From the NCBI GenBank assembly GCA_902729315.2, contig LR746267.1, forward strand, positions 4,527,386 to 4,591,385: a stretch of 64,000 nt of DNA. The letters are read 5' to 3'. The translations under genes and the position numbers were made by a program. This stretch comes from Spirodela intermedia (taxonomy: Eukaryota > Streptophyta > Magnoliopsida > Alismatales > Araceae). The notes under the pieces were generated by a model that saw nothing but the letters and a program-made list of their open reading frames with translations, was not told the origin of the DNA and searched no databases. This document shows, in pieces, positions 46,229-59,655 of the stretch. Within the stretch, counting starts at the first letter, position 1. Each line of letters starts with the position of its first letter.

Positions 46229-49200
46229 ATGGGAGATAGCTCTTCTGAGACTGAACGCTTGTTGAGGGAATTTTATATCCCTAATTACATATTAGATGCA
46301 AAAGCTGAAACTGAGACCTGTTCCATCCCCCCAGAATGTCCTGTTCTTGTATTCATCAACTCTAAAAGTGGTGGGCAGCATGGTGGCGACTTATTGACGA
46401 CGTACCGTCAACTTCTTAATGGGAATCAGGTGGCTATTCCCTTGTCTAAGTTGCCCTGGACGTGAACGGTTCAGCTATATTATCCTTGGAATATGCTCTT
46501 ACAGACACAACATGCGACTTAACTAAGGTCTCTTTTCTTCCTAGGTTTTTGATGTGTGCCAGGAGGCTCCAGACAAGGTACTGCACAAGGTTTATGGCAA
46601 TTTGGAAAAACTGAAGCACAGTGGGGATAGTCTGGCTGCTGAAATTGAGAGGAGACTAAGACTAATTGTGAGTTCAAATGATTTATAATTTTAATGAGAA
46701 ACCTGTCTGTTCTGTGCCTATTTTATGTGCACCAATCTATTTTCCCCTGATTCACTGAAATCTGTCATCTTGGGTGCAAGGTATTCTACTGTCCTTAATT
46801 GATTCCTCTACTTTCAGGTGGGTGGTGGAGATGGCACAGCTGGCTGGCTGCTTGGAGTAGTCTGTGATCTCAAGCTACCTCACCCGCCTCCTATTGCAAC
46901 AGTACCTTTAGGGACGGGGAACAATCTTCCATTTTCATTTGGTTGGGTAGGTATAGTGGCTTTAAACATGTATATTGTTAGTCTTGTACGCACGCATGTA
47001 TATGTTTCTCAGCTTGATAGATGCTGGGGTGATTGCTCCATTCATAAGTTATGAGGATCGTCTTTATGTCTCGAGATTAGCATTATGTAAGACCTATAAT
47101 TTTAGTACGCTGAGTTTTGGTTGATTTCCCCATAATCTTGATTATCATTAATAGATTGGTTAGTAATTGTATTCAGGGTGCAATTTTTAAAAGTATTTTA
47201 GGAAATTTTCCATCTCAATTATGTTATTTGGATTTTCTCATTTCAGTGGTACATTTCATCTCTATAAATCTTAAATACCTTGTCAAACAACGGACGCCCA
47301 TTTCCATTCTTTGCGTCATATTCACATGCATCTTTATGGTGATTAGGCTTTAGTGGTTGTCCTTCGAGAAAGAGATAATATTTAGCTCCAAAGTGTCTCC
47401 TTTACTTTTTCTATTTTGAAAACCAGTTGATGTTTCCTGAGATGGCATCATATGTGATTTCAGGGGAAGCATAATCCAGGCACTGATCGTCAATCTGTGA
47501 AAAGCTTCCTGATGCAAGTCAAGGAGGCTAGGGAAATGAAAATAGATAGGTGGGCTTCCTATTTCATTCCTTTGCTATCCATATATTTCAAGTTCATAAA
47601 TTATGGTTTTGTTGCTATTTTATCTCTTCTTCTATAAAGCTATGTTTACATTTGAGCTATACCTCACCTGAGAACAAGTAAAGAAAGAATTGTCAGAGCC
47701 GTTCTCGTCATGTTTTTTTTTTATGACTTATGGTGGATCTTTGGATCTTTTCAGTGGGGATATTCCATGGGCAGTTTCATCAAAGAATTCCCTTCGTTTA
47801 CAGGACATAAATAACAAAAAAATTCGCTGAAAGATAACATTTTTTACCAGTTCCTTGTGAAAGATAAATTACTTGATAAAGTACTTGACTTTGCTGTCTA
47901 TCTACCAGGCAAACTAATGATTGATCCTGACGTCGAATTTAGATCCACCTAATTTCTGCTATCTCTGTCTTTAATATTAAATATTATTATTATTTAATTC
48001 CTATGAACACTAAAGAAATAGCTGACAGGTACTGACTGTTTTGTAATTTAGAAATTGTTTTAGCCCTCCGTAAGAACTGTATCCCAATTCTCATTTTTTT
48101 TGTCATCAACGTGAAATTGCATGCCATTACTTGGGCAACTTTTGGTTCTGATGTTTTTCTGATAAGCAACTTAGAAGGGTTGTGGTTCTACAAGCAACTC
48201 CAAAATTCAGTATAAATTTGGATACAACTATCAGATGTACATATATTTTGATGCGTGGATAAATTATATAGTCTCTCATTATAGATATTAACATCAATTT
48301 GTCCAGCTTTGGATTGCGTGGCAATCTTAGTGCGTCAGTTGCCAAGGATCATGCCTGACTTATAGACATACATGCATACAAACTATCCATTTTTTTTCTA
48401 TAGGACGTGATTTAGTCTCTTTTTGAAATTTGTTTCAGTTGGCATCTCATAATGAGGATGAGAGCTCCTAAAGAAGGTTCTTGTGAACCTGTCGCTCCTC
48501 TAGAACTACCCCATTCCTTGCACGCATTTCATCGTGTCGGCAGTGGTGACTCATTGAATGTGGTATGACGAACTTCTGTCCTCAATATAACTTTGCTTAT
48601 GCCATCCTGCTTTTGTTTTCTTTAAGTACACAGTCAATTAATTTTTTCACATGTAATATTGACGAAACAATGATATTGTATTCTGCTTTAGGATATACAA
48701 TTCATAGGCAATGTGCGTGCAAGAATATATACAAAGTAATGATAATAAATGCACTGGATCATTGATGTCTACGTTTTGAAGACCAAGTACTGTTGTGGAT
48801 GTAAATGCTAATTTCTTACTGTATAAATCATTATGGGTTTAAGGCGGGGGGGGGAGGGGGGGGGGTCGGTTGCAGAGTGGGGGCGTTAATGTACCTCTGT
48901 TCTACTCATTACCTGTTCAGCTCTGATCTGATTTGAACACGTAAGTTTTTAGATACCTCTGATGGTATTATTTTTGGTCTTTTAGAAAACCAGGAATTAT
49001 GAAGGAACAATGACCTTCTGCTTGTTGTTTGTGCTCAGGGTGTCTTAAAATTTCTAGATGTCCTTGTTGGCACATCTAATGCAGTATCATGAGTAGTTAC
49101 CCTTGTTTAGGATGCATGTATATTTTTTGCATTGGTTATTCTCTTGAATACTTACTGTCGGACATCTTAGCCAGATGTTAGTTATTAGGAACATTAATGG

Positions 49201-52200
49201 AATTGAACTTGAGGATGGAAGAGATAAATACATTTGGCGATGACTTAGTAGCAGGAGACACTATTCTCTCAGGATTTTAGAAGTAGATGCCAAATTGAGC
49301 TTGGGTATTGCTTGTACTAGTGTTCATGGCATTTTCTTGTTACATTATTTGCCTTTCAAGTTTAATTTCTTTTTCTGTCTCGAACCCATTGCCTTTAACC
49401 ATGATTTGTGAAGTCTCGAGTTCTCCATTATAAAGATCTGCATTTCTTGATCTCACTTTTGATTTTTTTGTAATTTGGTCAAATGTTAAGGAAGACCAAA
49501 ATTTGAACATGGACGGGGTCAGGTTTTTTTTTTTTTCTGTGTTATATTGGTACTTCTATCTACTAATTGTGTACACCATCTAGTCACTGAAGGTATTGCT
49601 ATCAAAATTGTTCATATATGTTCCACACAACGTATGATCCCCACAGATTTGAGTTATTAGAGGGCCGTTTTTGCATTGTCCTTTCATCCACAATCTGTCG
49701 TAGACTTTGAACTGGGGAAAGTACAAAACTCGTGATTTTTTTTACGCAGTATGCACTGGACATTTTGGTTGAACCGAAGAATCAATATTTTTTTGCAATA
49801 AATTTTGGAGACAAAATATGGGATGATATCTATCTGTTGTTTGGGCAGATGGTATGACAAGTCGTCTATTTTTTTATTCTTCTTTTATTAACTAGTTCTC
49901 TTTTTCTTCTTTGTAATTTGTGCATCGTTCATTTTTCCTTCATTTTTAAGAACAAACATAGGTTGATGGGCTATTTGGTGTTTTTATCACAACTTGGTTA
50001 ATCTCGTAGCATATATAACTGCCATTTGACGTCTTTTTTATCTGCTTTCAGGAAGGTTGCAACACCTATCGTGGGGGATTTTGGAATTACTTTAGCATGG
50101 GTACGCTTCTCTACTTCTGACTACTCTGTTTCCGTAGTATCTAATCTCCAAAATCTCTATGTTGACATGTCTGTGGTTTATTCTTTGTTGGTTGCTTATT
50201 GCGGGCCCTTTTCCCCCTTAATACCGTCTTCTGGGTGTTTGAGGTGCATAATCTGTCACTTTGTTTTTGGAATCTCGCTTATTTATCATCAGCAGCCTAT
50301 GGTGTCAGAAGCCTATGCTGGATGCAGGCTTCGACACCAAAATATGGGTGTTGACAGATAGGTTGGATGTTGACAAAATCTAGCCTATCTGTCAACACCT
50401 AGCAGATTGTTGTTGGTTGCTTAAAGCATCCAGTCTATCTGTCAACACCAAAATATGGGATTTTGTCGAAGCCTATATCCAGCATCTGTATTACGTTCCG
50501 AATGCTCAGGATTTCAAAAATCTGAAAACTTCTGATTGTTTGAAAAGTGCCCGCATACATTGATAAGGGGAACTATCATTTCCAGACTTCAGTTGACTAG
50601 GAAAAAATCAATTAGCTATAGTTTTTGCCAATCATTATGCTTTGTCGAAGGACAAGATAAGCTGGTTTCTCATTTATCTATCAATAATTTCTTCACCCTT
50701 TCATGCTCAAGATAGAAAGTATTTTTGTATCACATGCTGGAATATGACCCAATTTGACTATTCTCGGCAGGAATGGATGCCCAAGTGTCATATGCATTTC
50801 ACTCTGAGAGAAAGTTGCACCCAGAGAAATTCAAGAACCAGATAGTTAATCAGGTAAGGCCTTTTCTCTGGAAAAAGGGGGATTTTTTTCTTTATTTATT
50901 TCGTTCAGTAAAAGAATTGCTGCCATCAGAATAACCACCGAATTTGTTTCGTATTGACGATTCTCCTTAAACCCTACCTTGCAAATACAAGTAAACCATA
51001 ATCATCCTTCATTAGGCCTCAATCTTGTTAACATACAATAATAAGACTTTGACAGCTCAATCCCATCGATTTCAATAGTTTCCTCTACACCGGTTATCAA
51101 CCGGATGATAAGCTACCCATTTCTGTCCCAAAATCTTATAATGCACTAGCTTGTGGGCAAGATCTTATCAAGATGGGTCTGCCCCTCTGAGCGCCGTAAG
51201 GTTTGGGAAGAGCATCTTGTCAATGGGGTGCCATTTTATTTTTCGAAGATCTTATCATACACTAGTTTGTGGGAAGATACCGATCGTTTTGGGAAGAAAA
51301 AACTTGTCAATACTCTGTCAGGGGAATGGCGCCGTACTTCTTCCTGACTGCTTCTTTGTAATGTGAGATGTGAATGCTGAATTCCAAAGCATCCTTTAAT
51401 CTCCCTTTGAAGTTCCTCTGGCTATTATTTTTCTACGATCTGGAGCAGCCCAACATAATTTTTTAGTCCTTGCTTATTGACCACTATTTATATGATATTC
51501 TCTTAAGATTTGGAGGGTAAGGCCTCCTAGTCCTCACAGAAATTTTAATCTTATGAAAATATTCCATAAACATGACTATGAGGCTTCATGTCTCATCTCT
51601 TTCCTCCTCATGCTTTGAATCAGTTCACGCTGGTCCTTCAGCGTTACTCTCTCTCGCCCTCTCTCTCTGGAAGCTCTAATGATGGTGATACGCGTATTCT
51701 CTCACACAGGCCACGTACGCCAAACTTGGGTGTACACAAGGATGGTTCTGCGCTTCTCTCATGCATCCTTCATCCAGGTCTGACATGGTCACCTTTGAGA
51801 TGACATCGACAGAAAAAGGTTTTCTTTTTATTTTAATTTAATTATTATCTTTGTATGCTTGTTCCTCGCAGGAACATAGCTCAGCTTGCTAAAGTGAAGG
51901 TCATGAAGAAATCTTCTGGCCCCTGGGAAGATCTGCCCATCCATCACAGGTGAATCCGTGATTATGAAACCTTCCCATAAGCAAGCTCATTGGGTTTTTG
52001 TGTGATTTCCAATTTGATATTTCTTCGGTTCTTGTTGTCCCAAGAGTTAATTCACATTTAATATGGAGAGATTCCGCTCATTGTTTCATCGATGGTTTCC
52101 GAATTAATGCGGAATTAATGGGCATGGATTAGGTGTGAGGCATGGAATTAATGGGCATAAGAAATGGTGGTTTTGGTGGCTTCCTCTCTCCTTTAGAGTG

Positions 52201-53169
52201 CCATGGAGAATAATAGTTTGTGATTTTGTCATCGGATAAAAAATATATATTATTTTTAAAGCATATAATCTAATGTATGAGCTTTTTCATATGCCGCAGG
52301 ATAAGATCGATCATTTGCCTCAACCTGCCGAGCTTCTCTGGAGGGTTTAATCCCTGGGGAACCCCAGATAACAGGAAAAAGAGAGATGTAAGCTCTCTCT
52401 CTCTCTCTCTTGAGACGGGGGCACAGAATGATGATCGATCATTGTAAACTGGATTTCTCCATTGATACAGACTGACAGCTCTGATTGCAGCGTGAGTTGA
52501 CCGAGCCTCTTGTGGATGATGGGCTTCTCGAGATAGTCGGCTTCACAGACGCCTGGCATGGGCTCGTTCTGCTCGCTCCCAAAGGCCATGGGACACGGCT
52601 GGCACAGGTAGGGAGATAATCTCTCACGCTATATGACTATAGTCAACTTTTCGGCGATTTGGGTCAAACATGCTCTCATCTCGCGGAGAATTGAGCTGAC
52701 GTTTGTGCCATTCTGCGGTGAACTCAAACCATCTCCGACCTCAACTTGATTTGGTTGACTTTATCGTCCTTTTTGGTCAAATCCTCTCGCATCTGAGCTC
52801 ATCCTGGTCACTACTCTCTCTCCGGCAAAACAGGCGCACAGGGTTCGCTTTGAGTTCAACAAGGGGGCGGCGGACAGCACGTACATGAGGATTGACGGCG
52901 AGCCATGGAAGCAGCCCCTTCCCAAGGACGACGACACAGTGGTGGTGGAGATCTCCCATCTCGGTCAAGTCAACATGCTGGCCACCCAAAACTGCCGATC
53001 CAAGAGCGTCCACGAGGCCTCTTCTCTCTCCTCCGCCGGCCATCACGACGACGGCAGCGGCTCGGACAACTGCGACTCCGGCGACGAGGGCTCCGAAGAA
53101 CGGAGGAAGTTCGGCGCCGCCGAAACATTCAGATTCCCCGAAAACGTTGACATCAGCAGTCTGAGTTGA
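46229..53169 (+). CDS. DGK5: Diacylglycerol kinase, DGK5-like
   Basis: Phosphorylates diacylglycerol with ATP to phosphatidic acid, a lipid signal. Twelve coding exons: 46229-46429, 46545-46667, 46818-46946, 47464-47549, 48439-48562, 50052-50100, 50771-50853, 51710-51777, 51872-51949, 52300-52387, 52491-52607, 52834-53169. All phases agree and give 493 residues, close to Arabidopsis DGK5 (about 490-510). The catalytic domain (PF00781) shows [16 protein letters not shown] (about 36-50) and the ATP-binding [10 protein letters not shown] (109-118), then [12 protein letters not shown]. The accessory domain (PF00609) shows [75 protein letters not shown] and [19 protein letters not shown]. It has no N-terminal C1 domains, as usual for this plant cluster. 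The C-terminal tail is acidic and ends in [13 protein letters not shown], as in DGK5. Exact subfamily assignment needs a tree. Confidence 0.95.
48844..48868 (+). repeat. Interrupted G tract in DGK intron
   Basis: Two G runs of about ten bases separated by a single A, inside the intron between 48,562 and 50,052. It could form a G-quadruplex in the transcript. Confidence 0.8.
50307..50492. mobile_element. MITE-like inverted-repeat element in a DGK intron
   Basis: Outer arms gctggatgcaggcttcgaca (50,318-50,337) and, inverted, the copy ending at about 50,486 (its complement reads gctggatataggcttcgaca). Inside are perfect 16-base inverted arms at 50,347-50,362 and 50,384-50,399 (ggtgttgacagatagg) and a further copy near 50,430-50,446. 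It lies in the intron between 50,100 and 50,771. No transposase. Confidence 0.65.
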
Positions 53170-53516
53170 CCTCCTTCATTTTTCTAAACTATTTGTTTAC
53201 TAAATGAGATGATTGCGTGTCATTTACTGTAAAAAGGTGATGAATTGTCTGTCAGATGTGCTATAAATCGCGTACTGTCGTGATGGATCAGAGTTTCTCC
53301 TTCAGAGTGAGGCTTTTGCTCAATAGAGCTCTTGGTTTGACCGGGTTTGATCTCTTTCTGGCACACCACCATTCTCTCTCTCTCTCTCTCAAGAGTTGCA
53401 GTGAAAATCCTTGGTTCCACACGTAAAATATACATCCTAGCTCGGGTTCTATACGGCGGAGGGAGGAGAGAAAATCTGGGAAATCCCCAGACGGGTCTTC
53501 TTCCTCGTGTCTGCTC
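53170..53516. other. Convergent spacer between DGK and the first DUF3774 gene
   Basis: 3' ends of two converging genes. A CT run lies at 53,373-53,390. No gene is supported. Confidence 0.5.
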
Positions 53517-53768
53517 TCAGTTGGGTCCCCAGCAGCTGAGGTACATCACCCTCCTCAGTGACTCCTCCACCTGCTCGCCCGCCGCCGGTCTCCGCTCAAC
53601 CGCCGCCGACAGCCGCCGGGTTTCAGCGACAGACGAGCCCAGGCTGGTCTTGGCGTGCCGGTGGAGCGATCTCATGGCGTGGTTCCACCGGCAGACCCCC
53701 TGGTCCTTCAACGCCGCCACCACCCCCACGCCCGCCGCCACCATCCAAGCTCTGCTCGGAGAACTCAT
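53517..53768 (-). CDS. Small wound-responsive family protein (DUF3774)
   Basis: Single exon, 83 residues. It starts [20 protein letters not shown], continues [20 protein letters not shown], and ends [21 protein letters not shown]. This is the full pattern of the plant DUF3774 family (PF12609), small proteins many of which are annotated 'wound-responsive'; some family members have been linked to autophagy. The C-terminal YLSCWGPN is the family hallmark. The middle (about residues 41-64) is variable, as usual. The only in-frame ATG giving the family start is at 53,768; a CT run lies just upstream in the leader. Two relatives lie 6 and 8 kb away on the plus strand. Confidence 0.93.
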   Translation of the reverse strand: MSSPSRAWMVAAGVGVVAALKDQGVCRWNHAMRSLHRHAKTSLGSSVAETRRLSAAVERRPAAGEQVEESLRRVMYLSCWGPN

Positions 53769-54614
53769 CTCCCTCTCTCTCTCTCTCTCTCTCTCTATCT
53801 CGTGACTGGTCTGTTATCGCTTGGGCGTGGGGGCCGGCGAAGGAGGGGGTATTTGAGGAGCTCCCACGCGAGGAAAACCAGCTGAACCAGCGCCGCTGGT
53901 TTTGGTCCCATCTTACCGGGGGGTTGTTTCCCGCCTGCCCCCCAGTTTTCCTTAGTGCACAATTCGGGCTCCACTCTTTCTTAAAACGGGACTGTTATCA
54001 GAAAGGATTCACCAAATCACGTAGGAATGAACGCTGACACACACAGAGATAGATAGATAGCGAGAGAGAGAGAGAGATGGGTTTGGCAGCCGTGGGGGAG
54101 ATAGGGACGTCCGAGGCCAGGTGCAAAGGATCGGTCCGGTTTCCCCGGGTGGGGGGGCTTCGGCGGTTTTGGCTGTTCGGTGCATTAAAGGATGCCACTG
54201 CCATTTGGCTTGCCACGTGGAGCCTGCCCATCATCTCTTTTTCCACCCGTCTCTCTTTGATCAGACGTCGTCCTACACTACACGTGTGGTCTCATGGTAC
54301 GCTTACATTTAAATCGTAACGGTAAATTATTAGGGGATAATATAAAATTAATTTATAATTTACTACCGGATCGAAAATATCTTTGGGTCTCACTTATCCG
54401 TGGTTTGTGTGGGATGGGGTTTGGCCCGATTGTTACAAAATTACCACGGAGATTGTATGGGGATTGGCTTCATAGATTGATTATAGAGGGATTATTTGGC
54501 TTTAATTCCCTATGAAAAACCCTTGATTTATCAACCAGTCTAAGATTTAATGAAATTATGAGTAGTTCCCCTACGTGACCTCATCCTTAGTTGAATCCGC
54601 AAAGATTTGCCAAA

Positions 54615-54654
54615 GTTGACTTAAACATAAGTTGACTAATAGGCCCAAAACCCT

Positions 54655-54689
<35 letters not shown>

Positions 54690-54906
54690 AGTGGGTTTTT
54701 TGTTCATTTTAATAGATTTAGCAAAGTTGACTGGCCAATGAGATAATCATTGATAAAAACTATGTAATAATAACTTATGGGGAAATACTTTAAAAGTCAT
54801 AAATGTAGGAACTTGGCGTTTATTCATTAGACGATGTGGTCAGCTGATGGGTCCGGGGACCTTACCGGGCGGCTCGGTCAACAATTTCATGAGACTCTCA
54901 GTCAAC
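54615..54906. promoter_or_regulatory. Cluster of five W-box-like sites upstream of the first DUF3774 gene
   Basis: TTGACT at 54,616, 54,632 and 54,727 (plus) and TTGACC/TTGACT on the minus strand around 54,876-54,881 and 54,900-54,905. W-boxes (TTGACC/T) bind WRKY factors; clusters are common upstream of wound genes. The sites lie about 850-1,140 bases upstream of the ATG at 53,768. Confidence 0.45.
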
Positions 54907-55010
54907 GTTTCCCTCTTCATCAATTTCCATATTAAAAAATGAGTCTCCCTCATCCTGTTTTGATCAACCTCTTATCTTATCCTACCACTGACCAGATCAG
55001 GAGATAACTA

Positions 55011-55012
<2 letters not shown>

Positions 55013-55059
<47 letters not shown>

Positions 55060-55100
55060 ATCTAACTATCTATATATCTATCTACCTACCTACCTATCGA
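55013..55100. repeat. Compound (CT)n-(CTAT)n-(CTAC)n microsatellite
   Basis: About 20 CT units followed by imperfect CTAT and CTAC units. Confidence 0.95.
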
Positions 55101-55711
55101 TCTCATCATGTATGGAAGATAGTATAAGACTGATGGAGAGGGAGATAGAGAGAATGACAGGCTCCCAAGCATAGAGAAATAACAAATTATTTCTTATAGT
55201 CTCTCTCTAGAAAAACTAGATTATACAGCCTTGTTTACACGACCATGATGGGTCAATCTATTGTTGTAAAACCAACAGCTCATATGTTGTCTTTGTCCCT
55301 CTCATCCTGTGCGGAGGTTCTCTCTCAAGAAATGATACACTCTGCAGCCTTATTTGCGGGTTCAGGAGATCAACCGGCAGCCATCACCCAATGTCCATGG
55401 CCTTACTCCAGTACATCTCAGTCAGCCTCTGCACCGCGTCATCTTGTTTTCTTCTGGGAGTAGAGAGATCGAGTCCTGTACTTCTCATCTGGCAAATAAG
55501 GCTGCAGAGTGGGTCGGAAATTATGGCTGCACACTAAAGAACATTGTTACCAACCCCAAAAGTGGGTAACACCCAATTCCTATTAGCGAGAGCGAGCGAG
55601 AGCGAGAGAGAGAGAGAGAGAGATCAATGGGTGCTGAACAAGGGGGAGGGAGTAGAGTTCTGATGAACATTTGACATTGCTCGAGCACTCAATCCTCTCT
55701 TGAGAAACGCA

Positions 55712-55843
55712 CAACTAGTCTGACTCCAGATGGTTCTGGCATTTGAGTGGACAGTAGAGAGAGGGAAGAGGATCCAACAAAGAAAGTATAGAAATGCACA
55801 ACTAGTCTGACTCCAGAGGGTAGCGGCACAACTAGTGTGTTGC
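55712..55843. repeat. Short direct repeats
   Basis: gcacaactagtctgactcca occurs near 55,711 and again near 55,796, with a partial third copy (gcacaactagtgtg) near 55,827. Confidence 0.8.
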
Positions 55844-57201
55844 CATAGTTCCAACAAGAGAGGAAGCATGGGATGTCTCATCCATTGAGGTAGATCTCGG
55901 AAGTATAGAAATGTTCTAGGACAAAGAAAATGACGTAGCCTGTCAAAACGTTTCAAAAGAAGGATGATTTGTTTTTGACCTAGGTGGAAAAAAACTATCA
56001 TCATATGCCTCTAAGGAGCTGAAAATGTATTAATTTCATATTCAAATAGAGTACAAGCTCAATTTCAGCCCAATTCTACTAGATCAAAGGCCCAAGATAC
56101 ATGAAGATATAATTTGGCCCAAACTCAGTTCTGAATGACTTAGTGAGAGATTTGAACATATGTTCAATGTCTCAAATTCTCATATTTTTTATGTAAATAA
56201 TTCTCCTATTTTATTAAGTGTGTTCCTTTTCCTTAGGAATTTTTTATTGAATCTCCCTTTTCCTTAGGGACATTCTAATAAAACCCTCTCCTATCTAAGT
56301 AAATAATAACTAAATTTTTGACATAAAAAAGACCCTTTTTGTAGCCTTGGAGACATTCCATGTTTATCTCTATTAATCTCATTAAACTTACCTCATCTAA
56401 GGGTTTATTTATCTACAAGTGAATTTTGGCAACTTTTTTTGATCTAGAAAATTTATTTTGATCTTTGCAGACTTAGGATCAAAATCTTTGTGGATTCAAG
56501 GGTCAGAGGTTTTTTTCATCTTGTGAACTCAAGGTGAATGATCTTCAAAGAAATTAAGTCTTTCATGGATTCAAGGATGAGATTAAAACTCTGCATAACT
56601 CAAGCTATACCAACTCCCTCAAATCATCATCAAGTCAATATTTTTAATGTGTCATGAATGAAAGTTTAGAGTTATAAGAACATGCTAAATGAGTTAAATA
56701 TTGTAATATAGGAACTAAAATGTAACTAAACTTTAAGACCCTATAGAGACACTCGTTGGAATGGTTTTCTACAACTCCATAACTATCACTCGTTCACAAA
56801 ACATAGGAATCTTATCACACGTAAAAATAGAATTGATGAGGACGGTGCTCAAGGAAATTCCTTTTAAGGAGGGTAATCACTACTTTTGTTAATCCAGCAA
56901 AACTCAAAGTCACTTATGCCCTTTTTAACCATAAAAATGAGTTGTCCTTGTGAAGCATTAGAAGATACATTGAATATTGTGAGACCTCGAATAGTAACTA
57001 AGTCCTAAAAGAAGCTTTAATTTATTTTTTTCATCAATTTATAATGCTGGCCTTGGATTGATGTAAAATCGTCAATATGTCAAGATGTAACAGGAGATGA
57101 TGACCTTTCATTGTTCAATGTTTCAGAAAATAAATCTCTTGCTTGGTCTTGGCTTCAATAAAAATACCTAATTTCAATTAAGTCTTTTTTTTTCTAATTT
57201 C

Positions 57202-57430
57202 TCAAATACAATATTGTTGGATGCCAATATGTTTTGTTGCACTATTAAAAGTTGGATTCTTCGGAATCTCAAAATACAAATTTCTTATAAAAAAAGATAG
57301 ATGTTTCTCCCTATTGAATTTTTTGAAATCTTGAAATATATGGTAAATCGATCTTGTTTGTAAAGCTTTTAATGTTGTCACCATGTACTCAACTTATGTT
57401 AATGATGGAGTTGTCATGACTTGATTTTGG
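57202..57430 (-). pseudogene. Decayed copia RNase H fragment
   Basis: The minus strand reads VEYMVTTLKALQTRSIYHI, then LSFFIRNLYFEIPKNPTFN and SATKHIGIQQ. It resembles the copia RNase H pattern 'AEY.A...A..E..W', a Ser/Asp region, then 'NP.FH.RTKHI.I..H'. The central catalytic part is not recognisable. Neighbouring sequence (57,430-58,600) may belong to the same element but I see no LTR. Confidence 0.5.
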
Positions 57431-59655
57431 AATTCCAAACAATACCTCATACTCAAAAGGGTAAGTACATTGTCTGTAATTGTTTTTTGATCACCCATGC
57501 TACTTGCTGTTTTATTATTAGTGCAGTCTAAATGGAAAAATCTGACGTGTATAAGACCATCCATAATGTCTGGACCCTTGAACATTAATATAATTATAAT
57601 TGGTGTTCTTTAATGGATCCTTGATAGATTGTGCATTGATTGAGATAGGAAACTCAACTGAAAAGATATTTCTAGGCAAATATGAGTCCAAAAAGTCACC
57701 ACTGAAATGTTTTTCCTCTACTTTTTCTTCTCAATCATTCTAGCTCAACTTCTATTAACATTCATTGATATGTTACGAACATTGTAATTATCTATTTTAA
57801 ACTTTGTTGACAAGTTAATATTATGTCTCTCTTGAGAAATTAAAATGTCTCTATCACCGTATTTAATTTTAAAATAAAAAATAAAATGTACAAGCCCAAA
57901 ATCTATTATCTCACATTCTTGCATATTTCACTTTCAAATCTGCAAGAAAAACATAAGAAGAGCTTATGTGCAATATCATCACTATATAAATTCATAATAC
58001 ATATATCTTGATGAAGTGTGGGTTCCAATATATCCATTATTAATCTCCATTCACCAAAATACCCATTCATCTAATACTCGATGACCCTGCCACATAACAC
58101 CCTGGGCAGCTTGCTCAAGTCAATAGTAACCAATAGTCATAGTCGTTGCTTTAGACTTATGCAGGTTGCCACCAATATCATGTTATATCTTTCAAGCATA
58201 TTTGAATTTTTTTCAATTTATCCTTTGGTGGTGGTGAAAAAACTAGTTTTCACATATTACCATTTTTTATTGAGTACAAAATTCTTCAACCATGGCTTAC
58301 TTTTATTCCTCTGTTATGCTATCACCAAATTGCCATCTCATCGATTTATTAGAAAGATCAACATGGTTTTTTTGAAGAAGACAACTACATGGCTATTCTT
58401 CTTTTTCCCTGCTCACTTTCTATAATTTCTTGTCCAATGCACATTTCACGTTTTTGCAAATTAGCACTTTCATTATTGAGAAAATGTGCATGAGCAAAAT
58501 AATGATTTTGCATCATCATATTATCATTATTAATATTAAAAATAATATTAACATACTAGTAAACATTTGAACTTACCATTCCAGTAAGTTAAAAAAATTG
58601 GGCTCAAGTAACTATAGTCATCTCTTTACATGGGGTAGACAGCTCTCCATCTTCTTCTCCACCCTCTTCCCCATCCTTTCCGCACCTGTTTAACCCACCA
58701 CCACGCATACATTTATGTCTCAAAATAGTTCTTCATTTGCGTCCACTCTCATCTAGATACGCCCACACCAGCCCGCCCACATTTAGATAGTAACTGCTCA
58801 CCATCCTTGCGCTCACTTGTGTGCTTGATTGTGCCTGCTCATGGCTGGTCATTACAGGTGGTGGAGAGCCCTGGGCATGCCCGATTGTACACACCCAGTT
58901 GCCCCATGTTCACTCTGGTGCAAGTACATGTCACTCCGCTTTGCCCCGGCGTGGTCTCCTCTCTTCTTGGGAACAGAGAGAGAGAGAGAGAGGTAGATCT
59001 TCTTGGAAGCTTCCATGGCCGTTCCAAAACCAGGGGTCGCTAGCCTGTCGTTTCACCGCAAACTGAGTGCTGGTATATGACGGACATATTCTTGTGGGTT
59101 TCAAGCCGAGAGAGAGAGAGAGAGAGAGGAAACGGGAAGAAGCCTTCGTTCCGTTGTCGCGTAGGTCTCCCCTTCAAAATCAGTTTTTTTCAGTTTTTAA
59201 AATATAATCGTGATAATAATCATGACGTGACATAAATATACCCCGTCCTTTTCTTAAAAAATATTATAAAATATATAAAGATGAAATATAATTATTAAAC
59301 AGCCCATCTCCCTGGCATCGCACTCCAACATGCTAGCAGACATGCATAAATAATATAGTTCTAGATTTTTCTCTTTCAAAATCTATGGGCACATTCTCTC
59401 TCCTCGACCTTTTCCTTGAAATTGATGGCCAGAAATCGCGTGTTAAATATTACAGCATTTAAAAGCACCCATTTATTAGTCATAAGAGCATGTGAAGAAC
59501 GACAAGAAAGCTCAAGAAGCAATTTTTTTAACGAGCCGAGAGTGGGATCGGAAGATCCTGTGGGCACCAAAAAGGTTCGGACTTGAAGCGCGAGAACTCA
59601 GGCCGGACTGGTTTCCACGGTTTCTCCGATACCAGCAACCCCCCCATCTCTCTCC
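57431..59655. other. AT-rich DNA, then promoter of the second DUF3774 gene
   Basis: No supported gene. A 114-codon plus frame (58,081-58,425) is hydrophobic and AT-driven. GA runs lie at 58,975-58,992 and 59,109-59,128. Composition changes to GC-rich after about 59,500. Confidence 0.4.

Larger units (their letters stand above)
53769..57201. other. Upstream of the first DUF3774 gene, passing into AT-rich repeat DNA
   Basis: 53,769-55,000 should contain the minus-strand promoter. CT/GA runs occur at 53,773-53,798, 54,059-54,078, 54,657-54,687, 55,013-55,052 (followed by CTAT units) and 55,590-55,622. A 126-codon minus-strand frame at 55,624-56,004 is repetitive because of short direct repeats and is not convincing. 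From 56,150 the DNA is AT-rich with no supported gene. Confidence 0.45.

Noticed and set aside
55624-56004. 126-codon minus-strand frame
   Set aside because: Repetition (WSQTSCAFL twice) comes from short DNA repeats; no conserved pattern or promoter.
58081-58425. 114-codon hydrophobic plus-strand frame
   Set aside because: AT-driven frame in repeat-like DNA; no family match.
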